Below, one piece after another: positions 43,861 through 53,815 of a stretch of DNA of 64,000 bases (positions are counted from its first letter, which is position 1; each line of letters opens with the position of its first letter). A program made the position numbers and the translations under genes. This stretch comes from Thalassia testudinum. Its lineage: Eukaryota; Streptophyta; Magnoliopsida; Alismatales; Hydrocharitaceae. The stretch is taken from NCBI GenBank assembly GCA_037157565.1, contig JAZHRO010000063.1:150028501-150092500 (forward strand), in the 5' to 3' direction. The notes below the pieces were generated by a model, which was not told the origin of the DNA, did not search any database, and saw only the letters and a program-made list of their open reading frames with translations.

Positions 43861-45189
43861 ATCATTGACCCTTTCGGACCCATCACGGAACATTTTCCTG
43901 ATGAGCACCTCTTGACTATTGATACAGGGCTTCCATGGTTTGCTAACATAGTAAACTACTTGGCATCACATCAGATCTCGTCTGATTGGTCGAAGGCCAA
44001 GAAGGACAAATTGCCTTCCGATGCCAAGTATTATCTTTGGGAAGACCCATATCTATTCCGCATTGGTGCTGATCAAATTATTCGACGATGTGTCGCGGAA
44101 GCAGAAATCAAAGACATTTCTGCCATGACCAGGCATGCGGTGGACATTTCTTAGGACACAAAACCGCATCAAAAGTTTTCCAGTGTGGCTTTTACTAGCC
44201 CACAATTTTCAAGGATGCATACAATCACTGTAAGGCATGTACCCGTTGCCAGACCTTGGGCAACATGAGCCATTGAGACATGATGCCTTTACAGCCGATT
44301 TTGGTATGCGAGATTTTTGACATTTGGGGGATTGATTTTATGGGACCCTTTCCTATCTCTGACGGCTTCGAATACATCTTACTCGTTGTTGCCTAGGTGT
44401 CCAAGTTGATCGAAGCCATTCCGACCTGAACCAATGATCACAAAGTTGTTATCAAATTCATTAATCGAAACATCTTCTCAAGGTTTGGGATTCTGCGAGC
44501 AATAATTTCCGATGGAGGGACTCATTTCACAAATGCGCAGTTCAAGTCACTGATGACCAAATACAGGGTGTCGCACCGAATCTCTACTCCTTACCACCCC
44601 CAAACTAATGGTCTAGCTATGCTATCAAACCAGGAGATCAAGAAAATCCTCCAGGTTACTGTTTGACCTGACAGGAAGGATTGGTCATCCCGACTTCCGG
44701 AAGCATTGTGGGCTTATAGGACCGCCCACAAGACCCAATTAGGTATGTCTCCCTTTAGATTGGTGTATGGGAAGGCATGTCACCTCCCCGTCGAATTGGA
44801 GCATAAAGCCTAATGGGCAGTACGGAATTGCAACTTAGATCTTTCTAATGTTGGAACCCATAGAAAGCTTCAAATGAGCGAGATCGATGAATTATGCCAC
44901 GACGTGTATGAGAACTTGCAAATTTACAAAGAGCGGGTTAAAGCTTTTCACAACAAGCACATTTCTAGAAAGATCTTTCATCCTGGTCAAAAGGTTCTAC
45001 TCTTTGATGCCCAACTCAAATTATTCCCAGGAAAGCTACAATCTAAGTGGATCGGACCCTACCTAGTTTGACAAATCTTTGGAAATGGAGCCGTTGAGAT
45101 CAGTCCATTCAGCCATGATTCCGAACCCTTCATCGTGAACTATCAGAGACTCAAACTGTTCATTGACATGACCAATACAGATTTGGCTG
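43861..45189 (+). pseudogene. pol: GyD integrase, degenerate
   Basis: Connection region, then the zinc-binding domain (44120-44265, with a frameshift splitting the two His from CKACTRCQ). The core has Asp at 44334 (WGIDFMGPF), Asp at 44511 (ISDGGTHF) and Glu at 44634 (SNQEIKKIL). The C-terminal domain runs to about 45180 (YKERVKAFHNKHI, FPGKLQSKWIGPY). Several stops, mainly TAG and TGA. The TGA in the IPTxTNDHK motif is shared with GyA, probably independent CGA decay. Confidence 0.85.
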
Positions 45190-45483
45190 AGTCATCCATT
45201 ATCCTCCATTCTCCCTGAGTTCATTGCACTCAGTCGATGGCGTAAAACTCAGCGCTTAACGGGAGGCAACCCATCATTCTTTGAAAAACCTGAAACCTTT
45301 CCTAACATTTCTATGCTGAATTCATACTACACTTTAGGGTTCATCCATTAGAACAATCGACTCCACCTCAGGTACCCATATTTGAGTCTAGAAATCATTC
45401 GCAATAGTCACCTTGACCCGTTCGCCCACCCAACACCTGTCCTAATGAATGAACTAAGCTGAATTCAAACCCACCTAATTTAC

Positions 45484-45518
45484 AATGGGGACATTGCAAA
45501 TCGTAGGCATGGGGGGGT
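45484..45518 (+). other. GyD post-pol motif
   Basis: AATGGGGACATTGCA then GGCATGGGGGGGTATG. The most complete copy of the motif. Confidence 0.8.
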
Positions 45519-46266
45519 ATGAAAGTGCAAAATGTTATGAAAACTCATATCAAGAGAAGGTTTCAACAAAAAAATCACATGTCATAAAAAACACAAAAAA
45601 ATTGAAAAATCATGAAAAAAGAACAAAAAACTGAGGGGGGAGTGAAAATTTTTGGACTATACAAAACATGCGGAGGAAAAGAGCAAAGTGCCAAAAAGGA
45701 GCACAAAATGAAAAAATTGAAATAGTCATTAGTAAAAGATTAAGGGATTAACTGAAGTTATAGACCACATCAAGAAAAAAAAAGAAAAAAAATGAAAAAA
45801 AGTGCTAAGGAGACACAAAAAGAGATTAGTAGGAATGCTGACTTTAGGCCTTTTGGGCTAGACTCTTAGGCTTAAAAGTTCAAGTATCTGCTAAGATCTG
45901 TATATTCCTCAAGAGGTTGGGGAAAATGCGAAGCTTAAGTATTAGGTCTAAGGCATAGTGAGTATTCGACTTCGTTAACTGACCTTCGATTTGCAGGACT
46001 CGGTAACCTAAGCACCTCAATCCACACATAGTCTGGTTTAGTGTGCATAACTATTAAAATCACGCAAAAGCATTTTAATGTTCTAAAAAAGTTGTCTAGA
46101 TTAGGAGCGGCCGATCAACACAAGTTGATTTGGACGAGTTCTCGGAGCGAAGAGGTGAGAAATTCCCCTTGAAGATGCATAACAACATATCGTCTCCTCT
46201 ATTCTTGTCTCTTAGGATATTTACATATCCTACCGGGGGCATGTAAGCACTCTGCTGGTTCAGATA

Positions 46267-46414
46267 CCATGGGTGGCATTATCACGAAATGTTGATTGCC
46301 AAGGTCTAGATTTGGCCACAGAACGCCATGGGCGGGATTATATCTAAATCTCAAAAGCCAGGGTTCTGGGGGTTGCCATGGGCGATGCTATCACGAAGTA
46401 TCGATTGCCAGGGA
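46267..46414 (+). repeat. GyD array of three stem-loop units
   Basis: CCATGGG starts at 46267, 46326 and 46377, so the periods are 59 and 51 bp, identical to GyB. In unit 3, GATGCT pairs with AGTATC around tatcacga. Unit 1 keeps a partial stem. Unit 2 has lost most of its pairing (tatctaaatctc). Confidence 0.75.
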
Positions 46415-47083
46415 CCTTTGAGGATTGATGATGGGGACGAGGAATCCGATACAGACCGTGTTGAGAAGCCAATCTGAAGCTAGAAATAAAAAGAAATGAG
46501 AGAGAAAACTCTCTGACGTGTCGTTGTGCGTGTGTTTAAGGAGTGTCGTTATAGTCGCACTTGCAACGTTGGTTTTAAAATAAGTAAATGGAGGTGAGTC
46601 CGAGTGTCGGTCTCAAGGAGGCATGAAAATCGAATTTTTGCTTACTACCTGTTGTCACGGAAAGTGCAGAGTTTTGCTTGTGAAAGATGCAATTTTGAAA
46701 AGCGAGAGAGAGATAGAGAGAGAGAGAGTTTAGGGTTAGAAAGTTCATTGTTTGATCATGCAACTTGAATGGAAATTAAAGTGACAATTGAACGAAAAAT
46801 AACTTCATTAATCATGCACTTGTAGTTCATAGCTTACAACATTAAATACATGCTTCAAACAAAAGTAATGGAAAGCTTAAAAGAGAGAGAGAGGGTGGAG
46901 AGCGACGAGGCAACCACGGCGGTGGAGGAGGCTCCGTCGGCGGCTCGTTGTCTCCGGCGATTACAAGAGGTCCTAAAGCTAACTAAGAGAGTGGTGGAGT
47001 AGTTGCAAGGGGAGTGAATGCCTTGAATGAGTGGTTGGAGGGGGTTTAAATAGGGTTAAGGGCTTCCTAAAAGAAGAAGGGGC

Positions 47084-47110
47084 TTTAGCGATGTCCAGAG
47101 CATCGCTAAA
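47084..47110 (-). other. S2 stem-loop near promoter
   Basis: TTTAGCGATG (47084-47093) pairs perfectly with CATCGCTAAA (47101-47110), loop of 7. This is the counterpart of 11341-11370 in GyA, with a C-G pair replacing T-A. Confidence 0.65.
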
Positions 47111-47419
47111 ACCACTCCCGAAAGTGTCGGTGAAGCCCTCCAACCGCTGGTCAGCCGCTCGCCTCGTTTCTTCTCCTCGTGCGATCCGCGGCTGTTGAAC
47201 GAGAGCCGTCCGATCGAAGATCGGACAGCTGAGAATCCTCCTCGGTTGCGCTGGGATTGCGCCTCGGGTGCGCGTATGCGCGGGCGTCATCGCCCGGCGT
47301 GCGCGCACGCGTGGGCGTACGTGAGCTGCAGTTGCGCCGCGTGGCGAGATCTCGGCCGCCCACTGCTGATCGGGTGGCCCAATTTCACCGCGCGCGTCCC
47401 CCATCTTCAATTTCGACTC

Positions 47420-47483
47420 CGCAGGGCTCGAACCCGCGTCGCGTGCATGCGGGCGTGCGTGCTAACCGTTGCGCCACGCCCGC
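47420..47483 (-). other. tRNA-like module in S2 (A-box and B-box)
   Basis: On the minus strand, GCGGGCG then TGGCGCAACGGTTAGC (A-box, 47461-47476) and GGTTCGAGCCC (perfect B-box, 47424-47434). If the first G is tRNA position 1, the A-box is at 8 and the B-box at about 50. The T-stem pairs (GCGGG with CCTGC), but no 3' acceptor strand complements GCGGGCG. It is therefore a tRNA-derived remnant or SINE-like head, not a tRNA gene. Confidence 0.65.
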
Positions 47484-47916
47484 AGTTTGTCGCGACGACT
47501 GCAGGCAGGAGCGTGAGTCTCAGCCGTTCGATCGGAGATCGACGGCCAAGATTTGATCTCAGCTAGATAAAGGCGCGGCGCGCAGTGGAACGGGGGCTGA
47601 CGTGGCGCAATATGGGCCGTTGATCTCCAGATCAACAGTCAGAACTTCTTGGGCCCATTGTAGGAGCTCCGAATGTCAGATTTGGCCGATCTTGAGTCCG
47701 TTGGACTCCGTTCGTTGTTTTGAATCCATCTGTGTGGTCTGATTGCTCATCTGAGGCCTGCTTTGATAAATGCTTACACAAGTGGCCGTTAATACAGTTT
47801 ATAAGCAATCTTGGTAAATGATGCATGCAATGCTCCCATTCTACTTATGTTGTGCCTTTTATTCTAAAGATCGGCCATATTCAACATAATTATCACCCCC
47901 TTGTGTAGTGTTATCA

Positions 47917-48259
47917 CTCTCCAAACAAATAAATCCTTTGTCTCTCTCTTACAGAAATGCACTGCAAACTCAACCAAGGCTAAAAATGTCTCAAGCACGG
48001 GTGCTTTAATCGTGGAGTCCAACAAACTCTAGGATAGTTTCTGCAGGCCTTAGAAACCTTTGCGGAGGAGTGAGGCTAAAGCGGGTCAGGTCCAGATTTT
48101 GGTTGGTACTTGAGTACCTCTAGGACTAGTGTCGGCATTCTAACCTAATCACAAAAGAAAAAGAAAAAGCACTTATCCCAACTGAAACTCATGGTCTAGA
48201 ACAGATGTTAAAACCTTAAAATTTTGCTAAGGGACTAGCAAAATCTAGGCATGGGGGTA
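47917..48259 (+). other. GyD 3' untranslated region, second part, with hairpin and polypurine tract
   Basis: Resumes after S2 and aligns with GyB 13850-14168. It ends with hairpin TTTTGCTA (48222-48229), loop aggg-ac, TAGCAAAA (48236-48243), and the polypurine tract TCTAGGCATGGGGGTA (48244-48259) touching the 3' LTR. Confidence 0.85.
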
Positions 48260-48986
48260 AGATGAGAACCTCATCATGAGCCTTAACTAGCTCATTTTGA
48301 CCAGAGAAAGTAAACAAAAGCTCCTACAAAACCTAAAGGAAGGCCTAACTCAAGGGATTACTGTTTTGGGAAGGAAACAAGAACTTAAGGGTAAAACTGT
48401 AATTTTACCATTGCAGTGCATCAATGGGATTTCTCAGGGGCTAAACATAGGTCAATTGGACTTAATAAGAGGAAAAGTGAGATGGTTCAGTCAGAAAAGG
48501 GTTATTATGACATTTAAGAATTAAATGACATTCTCTAACCCTAAAACAAATCCACTCAATTTCACAATGTTCTGGTCAAGATGAAAATCAACTAAACCCT
48601 CTAAAATTCATGGGAAAATATCCCCTAGGGTTTAGAACCTTCAATTTGACTTTTGGAACCTATTTTGACCTAGATAGGGGTCCTAGCTCAGTATTTAGCC
48701 CAATTTGGGTTTTTATGCAAAATGTCTAGTCAAACGTGGTCAAACCTAAAATCCAACTTCACCATTGGATATCTTAGATCCAAATTAGGTTTGTAGCAAA
48801 ATTTGGGCCTAGGAGAAGGTCATCTTGACCTACTTTGCAAAATAGTCCACCCAATTACATTCTGGCTCCTAACTTTTGAAAACCCTTGCATGGACCCCCC
48901 TATCTTCCTTGCCACAATTTGCATTCAGGTTCGTCTGCCATTACAGTGGGGGAATTTCACTCCAGCGAGGATTTGAGGAGAATTTC
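48260..48986 (+). mobile_element. GyD 3' LTR, first part
   Basis: Aligns with 35822-36551. The first base has changed (AGATGAG instead of TGATGAG), which would weaken integrase recognition but keeps six of seven stem pairs. It is cut at 48986 by GyE. 48982-48986 is the target copy ATTTC. Confidence 0.9.
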
Positions 48987-49417
48987 TGATGTGAAGTTTG
49001 GCGTGATTTGTAATTAGGGTTTTTAATGTCGTTGTAACATGTGAATTCGCATACGCTTTTAAATTTATATTCCTAGATAGGGGAGTATCTAGGGTTGTCC
49101 AAGGAGGCAGATTTGCAGTTTAACTCTCTTGCTTAGAAAACAAATCTCAACTTTCTTTTTGGTATTTTAAATATATAATTTTTTTTTGTTTTCAAATAAT
49201 AAGAGCAAAATGCAAATTGTGACTGAAAAGTGATAACACCTAAAATTGCTAAGATAAAACTTAAGAGATGAAAATGCCCACTACCTAATCTCACTCTATG
49301 CAAGTGGAGGCCTAGAGTAATTAGGGAGTGGAAGTAGAACAAATGCTAGAACAAAAGTAACAATTGCAACAAGAAATTAAAAAGAAGGCAATTTACTTAA
49401 GTAGAATTTATGTTCTC

Positions 49418-49762
49418 TTACAAAGACAAGAAGAGGAATGCTTCTACTAGAAATGTAAAATATAAAAGCAATAGAAGAAACACAAATCCTTTTGTAGAAT
49501 CTGGTGAAGAAGGGAGTCTTCTTTCTCCAAGCTGAGCTGCTCCTTGGCTTGAAAAGAGCATCTCCTTCTCCTCTTTTAAAAGCTCCCCCAAGGTGGATGC
49601 TCTCCACCTCAAGTCCTTCCTAGGGTGGGCGTGCACCACCCTCAAGTTATCCTCCAAGGTGGCGTGGACCACCTTCAAGACCTCCTCCAAAGGTCTTCCT
49701 TGGCTGTCTCCTCCTTTGGCTGGCGTGGGCACAAGAGAGAAGGGAAGAGGGGAAGGCACCAA
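49418..49762 (-). CDS. Small open frame inside GyE 3' LTR, function unknown
   Basis: 114 codons, starting MVPSPLPFSLV. The middle holds three 11-residue repeats (LKVVHATLEDN, LRVVHAHPRKD, LRWRASTLGEL) encoded by the 33-bp repeats. The C-terminus has a hydrophobic stretch (FVFLLLLLYFTFLVEAF) that could span a membrane. The same frame is open in the 5' LTR (60435-60782, 115 codons), and its C-terminal half is open in the older LTR piece at 1035-1343. Persistence in three copies is suggestive. Chance openness in a G/A-rich LTR is the alternative. I do not recognise the product. Confidence 0.3.
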   Translation of the reverse strand: MVPSPLPFSLVPTPAKGGDSQGRPLEEVLKVVHATLEDNLRVVHAHPRKDLRWRASTLGELLKEEKEMLFSSQGAAQLGERRLPSSPDSTKGFVFLLLLLYFTFLVEAFLFLSL

Positions 49763-50339
49763 AGGGACATAATATTCCCTTAATCTTCTTCTTCTTCTCT
49801 CTTGGGCGGGGGATCTAGGTAGAGTATGAGAGGAAATTTTCTAGCCAAGGATGGTTTGAATGGTGGTGGGTTGTGGTCTTTTTATAGGGTAGGATGAGTG
49901 GTTAAGGTGACTCTTGAAATGGAGGGCTATGATGGGAAGATAGAGGTGGTTAGGTGATCCTAGGGCTAAGGATAGTTGGCACCACCTAAGGGGTGTAAGG
50001 GGGGTAGTTATGGGTGGCCAAGGGACACCTAAAAGTGGCACCAACCATGGAGAGGTGCCATGGGTTGGCGCCAATTCTAGGATTCTAGAAGGGGGGATTA
50101 TGTGGATGGTGGAGATGGGTTTAAGGGAAGATGTGTGGTGGAGATGAAGAGGGTTTTGGGGGGAAAAAGTGGCGCCAATAAGGAGGTAGTTAGGGTGGTT
50201 TTGGTGGCACTTTACGGTGTCTTTTGGAGGTAGTGGGTAGGCTAGGTTGGCGCCAAGGTGAGGTGGAAGTATGGTTAGCTTATGTGGAGCTTAGGTGGAG
50301 CTAGTTGGTGGAGTTATTACGTAGGGTTTTTAGGTGGTA

Positions 50340-51010
50340 AAAGCCAAGGGAGCTGGATCATAGCTAAGATAAGCTAAGCTAAGTTAAGCTATGCTAAGCT
50401 AGCTTAGATATTAGTGGAGTAGAGGAGGAGGTGTTTGAGCTAGGGCCTGGAGGGAGGAGCTAGATCTGAACAATCTTGAGCTGAAATGGAGCTAGCAGCT
50501 ACTGACGAGGTCAACATGGGGCTACTCTAGTTGGCTTATCTTGCTAGTTCTTTACTAGCTACTAAGCCAAGCTAAAGTGAGCTGGCTTCTGTTGAATGGA
50601 GCTGAGGTGAGCTGGGTCTGGTGCTCCTGGGGAGGATCGAGCTGGTTGAGATAGCTAAGGTAGCTTAGCTCAACCAAGTTGAGCTAAGCAAAGTCCCCGG
50701 GAGCTGGACTTGAGCTTCCTGAGCTGAGATGAATTCTTGTTCAGCTGGCTGGAGTTGAGTGGAGCTAGATGTAGTTGGATCTGAGCTGGGGTGAACTCCA
50801 GTCAACTCAGCTGAGCTAGCTAGAGGACCCTGTGGACTAGTGGGAGCTGAGATGAGCTAGACTCAACTATGTTGAGCTGGATCTGAGCTGATCTGAGCTA
50901 GGGTGAGATAAGATGATCTCTCTTGAGCTGCCATTCTACGAAGATTAGCTGAATGGAGCTAGGATGAGCTAATCCTAGTCCAAGTGAGCTAGGTTCCAGC
51001 TGTGGTGAGT
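50340..51010 (-). repeat. GyE left LTR AGCT-rich array
   Basis: Dense AGCT words (GAGCT, TAGCT, AAGCT) at irregular 5-25 bp spacing. The matching part of the right LTR has about 40 in 680 bp. Confidence 0.85.
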
Positions 51011-51264
51011 TGGATCAAGCTGAGTTCCAACTAGTCTGAGCTCCTCCTTCTCTATTTGTCTTCTTGAGTGTTAGGGTTTTAGGGATCTGTATATCTGTTC
51101 ATCCCTAACACTCACAAAAACACATTAAAATGGCAAGAAAAAATGCAACGTGTGCCTATCCTAGTTAATGCCTATATGTAGCCCAAAAACCCATTTGTGG
51201 AGAAAAATCCTAAGAGCTAGGTTTGCTTTAATGCATAAGAATGATGATAAACTGGCATTTATCA

Positions 51265-51302
51265 CACCTCCATACTTATCTTTTGCTAGTCTCTTAGCAA
51301 AA
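51265..51302 (-). other. GyE polypurine tract and upstream hairpin
   Basis: Plus strand 51281-51302 is ttttgctag-tctc-ttagcaaaa; on the minus strand TTTTGCTA, loop agagac, TAGCAAAA. It is followed (minus) by AGATAAGTATGGAGGTG, the tract touching the LTR. Same design as GyA and GyD. Confidence 0.85.
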
Positions 51303-52693
51303 TTTAATTTTTTGGAAAATAGAATTTTTGGGAAATCTAATTTTTTCGACTTTTGAGGAGAAAAAGATTAAGGGACCTTAGTTGATCTAAACGCAGGAGG
51401 CACGAGATTTGTTAAGGATAAACATCGGGATTTGTTTTTGGATCCAACCATTAGACAAAATGGGATAATATATCCTCCAGAAAAAATTCACAAATTAACC
51501 CGTTGTTAATTCAGATGACTTGAAATTTTTGTTTTTAGGATTTTTCTGGCTCATGAATCTGACTCGCAACTTGCAAAATCCTTTAAAACCTTGTGTCTGT
51601 GCTTGTGAAAAGCCAACATTTATAGGGGCATGTTAATTAATTAATTAATTAATTTCTCTCTCTCCCCTATGCTTATTTTTAGCTTAGTCTTACAACAGAT
51701 GTGTTGGGATCATCATTCCCATTACCAATCCTCGAGGGGGCTCTGGCACCAGTACTTCGGGATAGCATTATCCATGACACCACCCAGGAGCTCACAACCC
51801 CAAAACACAATGCGCTGTAAAAGGGTGCTCCAAGCAAACTCAAGCTCTTGCTCCGACACTATTGGTAGAGCACTGTCCAAGACACTTGAGCTACTAAAAT
51901 GTGCTTTAATGCTCCATCTACAGGTATGAAATATAGATATGGAGCAATGCCGAGGCAGTAACATGTTGACATCGTGTCCTCAAAGGAGGCTTTTTCCTCC
52001 TTCTCGACGGGGGGAACTCAAACCAATGATCTGCTTCAGACTTTTACTAAGTCCAAACAAGGGGGTTTTTCTAATTTTTAGTTGTTTTTAAGTATTGGCT
52101 TGTGTGTGAAAATTGACACAAGAAGTTCCTCAAGACATGCATGTTTTTGAATCAGAAACTAAGTCAAATACTTTCCACATTACAAAATAGGATCAAGTCA
52201 CCTGAACTATCATGAGTTCAGGTGAAATTTTAGAGAAGAATATCTGATCTAGTCTAAAAATAGACCCTGAAATTCCAATGATCAGATCCACATCCTCATC
52301 CGTAGTTTGTTAAAGATTAAATCCCATTGTACTAAAAGTGACTTTTTCAACCTTAGTCTCGATTTCAAATTTCTTCCTCAAAAAGTTTTCAACATTTACA
52401 TATATATATATTTTGGGTATGCAAGCAGGAAAATAAACTAAAGAAAAATGCATGTTTTTAGGTTTTGAAAATCCTAAATCGATTGTCAAATTTTAAAAAA
52501 CACCCCCCCATGCTTAAGATATGCAATGTCCCCATGCATTAGGAGGGAAAAGGGATCACCTTAGTGAAGGGCGGTCGATTTTAGGATGGTCAAAACCTGA
52601 AAGAAGAAGGAAAAAGGAAAGCAGGAAAAGAAATGATGGGTTACCTCCCATCCAGTACTATCTTTTACTCCATTCAGTCAGGTGTAGTGTGCA
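51303..52693 (-). other. GyE 3' untranslated region (no gene)
   Basis: 1.4 kb without conserved coding sequence and no env-like gene. It contains one copy of the stem-loop-type unit (minus strand, about 51730-51775, sharing TATCCCGAAGTA with the GyD units) and the post-pol motif at 52502-52536. Frames 51669-51929 and 51722-51964 overlap the unit and are not supported. TTAA and TA microsatellites lie at 51633-51654 and 52398-52412. Confidence 0.65.
52502..52536 (-). other. GyE post-pol motif
   Basis: On the minus strand ATGGGGACATTGCA, then AAGCATGGGGGGGT. Confidence 0.8.
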
Positions 52694-53815
52694 TTAGTGA
52701 TCAAAGGTGGCTGGCTTAGTGAAATCAAAAGATTCAGATGGAAGATTCAACGTATGATCAAAATAGGGCTTTAAACGTTGGCCGTTGACTTGAAATGTCG
52801 TATTAGTTTTTGGATCAAAAAGATCAACAACGCTGTATGGATAAGTTTTATGGACAATAAAGGGACCGGTCCATTTAGATTTTAATTTGCCAGGAAAAAG
52901 ATGTAATCTAGCATCAAAAAGCCAAACACGTTGATTAACGTCAAAGTGTTTCCAAACAATGTATTTATCATGAAATTTCTTTGATCGATCTTTATAAATC
53001 CTCACATTTTCATAGGAAAACTTACATAATTCTTCCAATTCAGTTAATTGTAATTTTCTATGGATTTCGACGTCAAATAAATCCATGTTGAGTTATTTTA
53101 TTTCCCAAAAAGCCTTATGTTCTAGTTCTACTGGGAGATGGCATGCCTTCCCAAAAATCAGACGGAAGGGAGACATGATGAGCGGAGTTTTGAAAGCAGT
53201 ACGGTAGGCCCATAAAGCGTCGTCCAATTTGGTGGACCAATCTTTACGATCGGGCCTAACCATCTTTTGTAAAATATTTTTAATTTCCCGATTAGAAACT
53301 TTAGCTTGGCCATTTGTTTGGGGGTGATAAGGTGTGAAAATTTTATGATTAACCCCATATTTAGAAAAAAGGTGACAAAATTGTGAGCGAGTGAAATGTG
53401 AACCTCTGTCACTGATAATGGCTTTTGGTATGCCGAATCTTGAGAAAATATTTTTCTTAAGAAATTCAACAACCACAAGGTGATCACTAGTGCAGGTGGG
53501 TATTGCTTCTATCCACTTGGAAACATAGTCGACTGCGACTGGTATATATAAATATCCACCAGAGTTGATGAACGGTCCCATGAAGTCGATGCCCTAAACA
53601 TAAAAAATTTCAACCCGTAAAATAGGATTAAGGGGCATCATATCCTTTCGAGTCATGTTGCTGATGCTCTGGCAACGCACACAGGATCGAACAAAGTTAT
53701 GAGCATCTTTGTGCAAGCTGGGCCAATAGAATCCCGCATTAAGGATTTTAGCTGCAGTTTTCTTGCTCGAAAAATGTCCGCCACAGGCCATTGAGTGACA
53801 ATGTGTCAAAATATC
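52694..53815 (-). pseudogene. pol: GyE integrase, nearly intact
   Basis: Zinc-binding domain 53594-53809 (HCHSMACGGHF, CVRCQ). The core 53093-53581 has [16 protein letters not shown] and SNREIKNIL carrying the D-D-E triad. C-terminal domain 52694-53086 (YKDRSKKFHDKYI, FPGKLKSKWTGPF, QRLKPYF). Only two or three stops (near 53091 and 53592, the first where relatives have Cys) break an otherwise single frame. No chromodomain. Its role is insertion of element cDNA into the genome. Confidence 0.9.

Larger units (their letters stand above)
45190..46513 (+). other. GyD 3' untranslated region, first part (no gene)
   Basis: Holds the post-pol motif (45484-45518), A-rich tracts (45570-45800) and the stem-loop array (46267-46414). 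It aligns with GyB 12560-13840. No env-like frame. It ends at CTCTC (46509-46513), the S2 target site. Confidence 0.75.
46514..47916 (-). mobile_element. S2: solo LTR, 1403 bp, in GyD 3' untranslated region
   Basis: Target duplication CTCTC at 46509-46513 and 47917-47921. Comparison with GyB (about 13835-13850) shows the uninterrupted site. Ends TG...CA. Read on the minus strand it aligns with the GyC 5' LTR from its first base. It contains the tRNA-like module (47420-47483, minus), a stem-loop (47084-47110) and a promoter-like TATTTAAA (about 47046-47053, minus). GA-rich microsatellites lie near 46702-46730 and 46881-46893. It is strikingly GC-rich between 47140 and 47600. The open frames there (for example 46979-47410) are composition effects. 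Confidence 0.88.
48987..51264 (-). mobile_element. GyE 3' LTR (left copy)
   Basis: TGATGTGAAG to TTTATCA. In element orientation U3 starts at 51264 with hairpin TGATAAA, loop of 6, TTTATCA (51245-51264). The AGCT array lies at about 50340-51010. TTGGCGCCAA palindromes occur at 50065 and 50247. Three 33-bp repeats span 49586-49690. A 114-codon frame spans 49418-49762. Confidence 0.95.

Noticed and set aside
47420..47483. Functional tRNA gene
   Set aside because: A-box, B-box and T-stem are present, but no 3' strand pairs with the 5' acceptor bases and no terminator T-run follows at the right place.
46979..47566. Several long overlapping frames on both strands in S2
   Set aside because: High GC content removes stop codons from all frames. 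The frames overlap one another and show no domain.
45190..48259. env-like gene after integrase in GyD
   Set aside because: Athila-type elements can carry one, but no long frame, signal peptide or membrane pattern is present. The region is non-coding with an inserted solo LTR.
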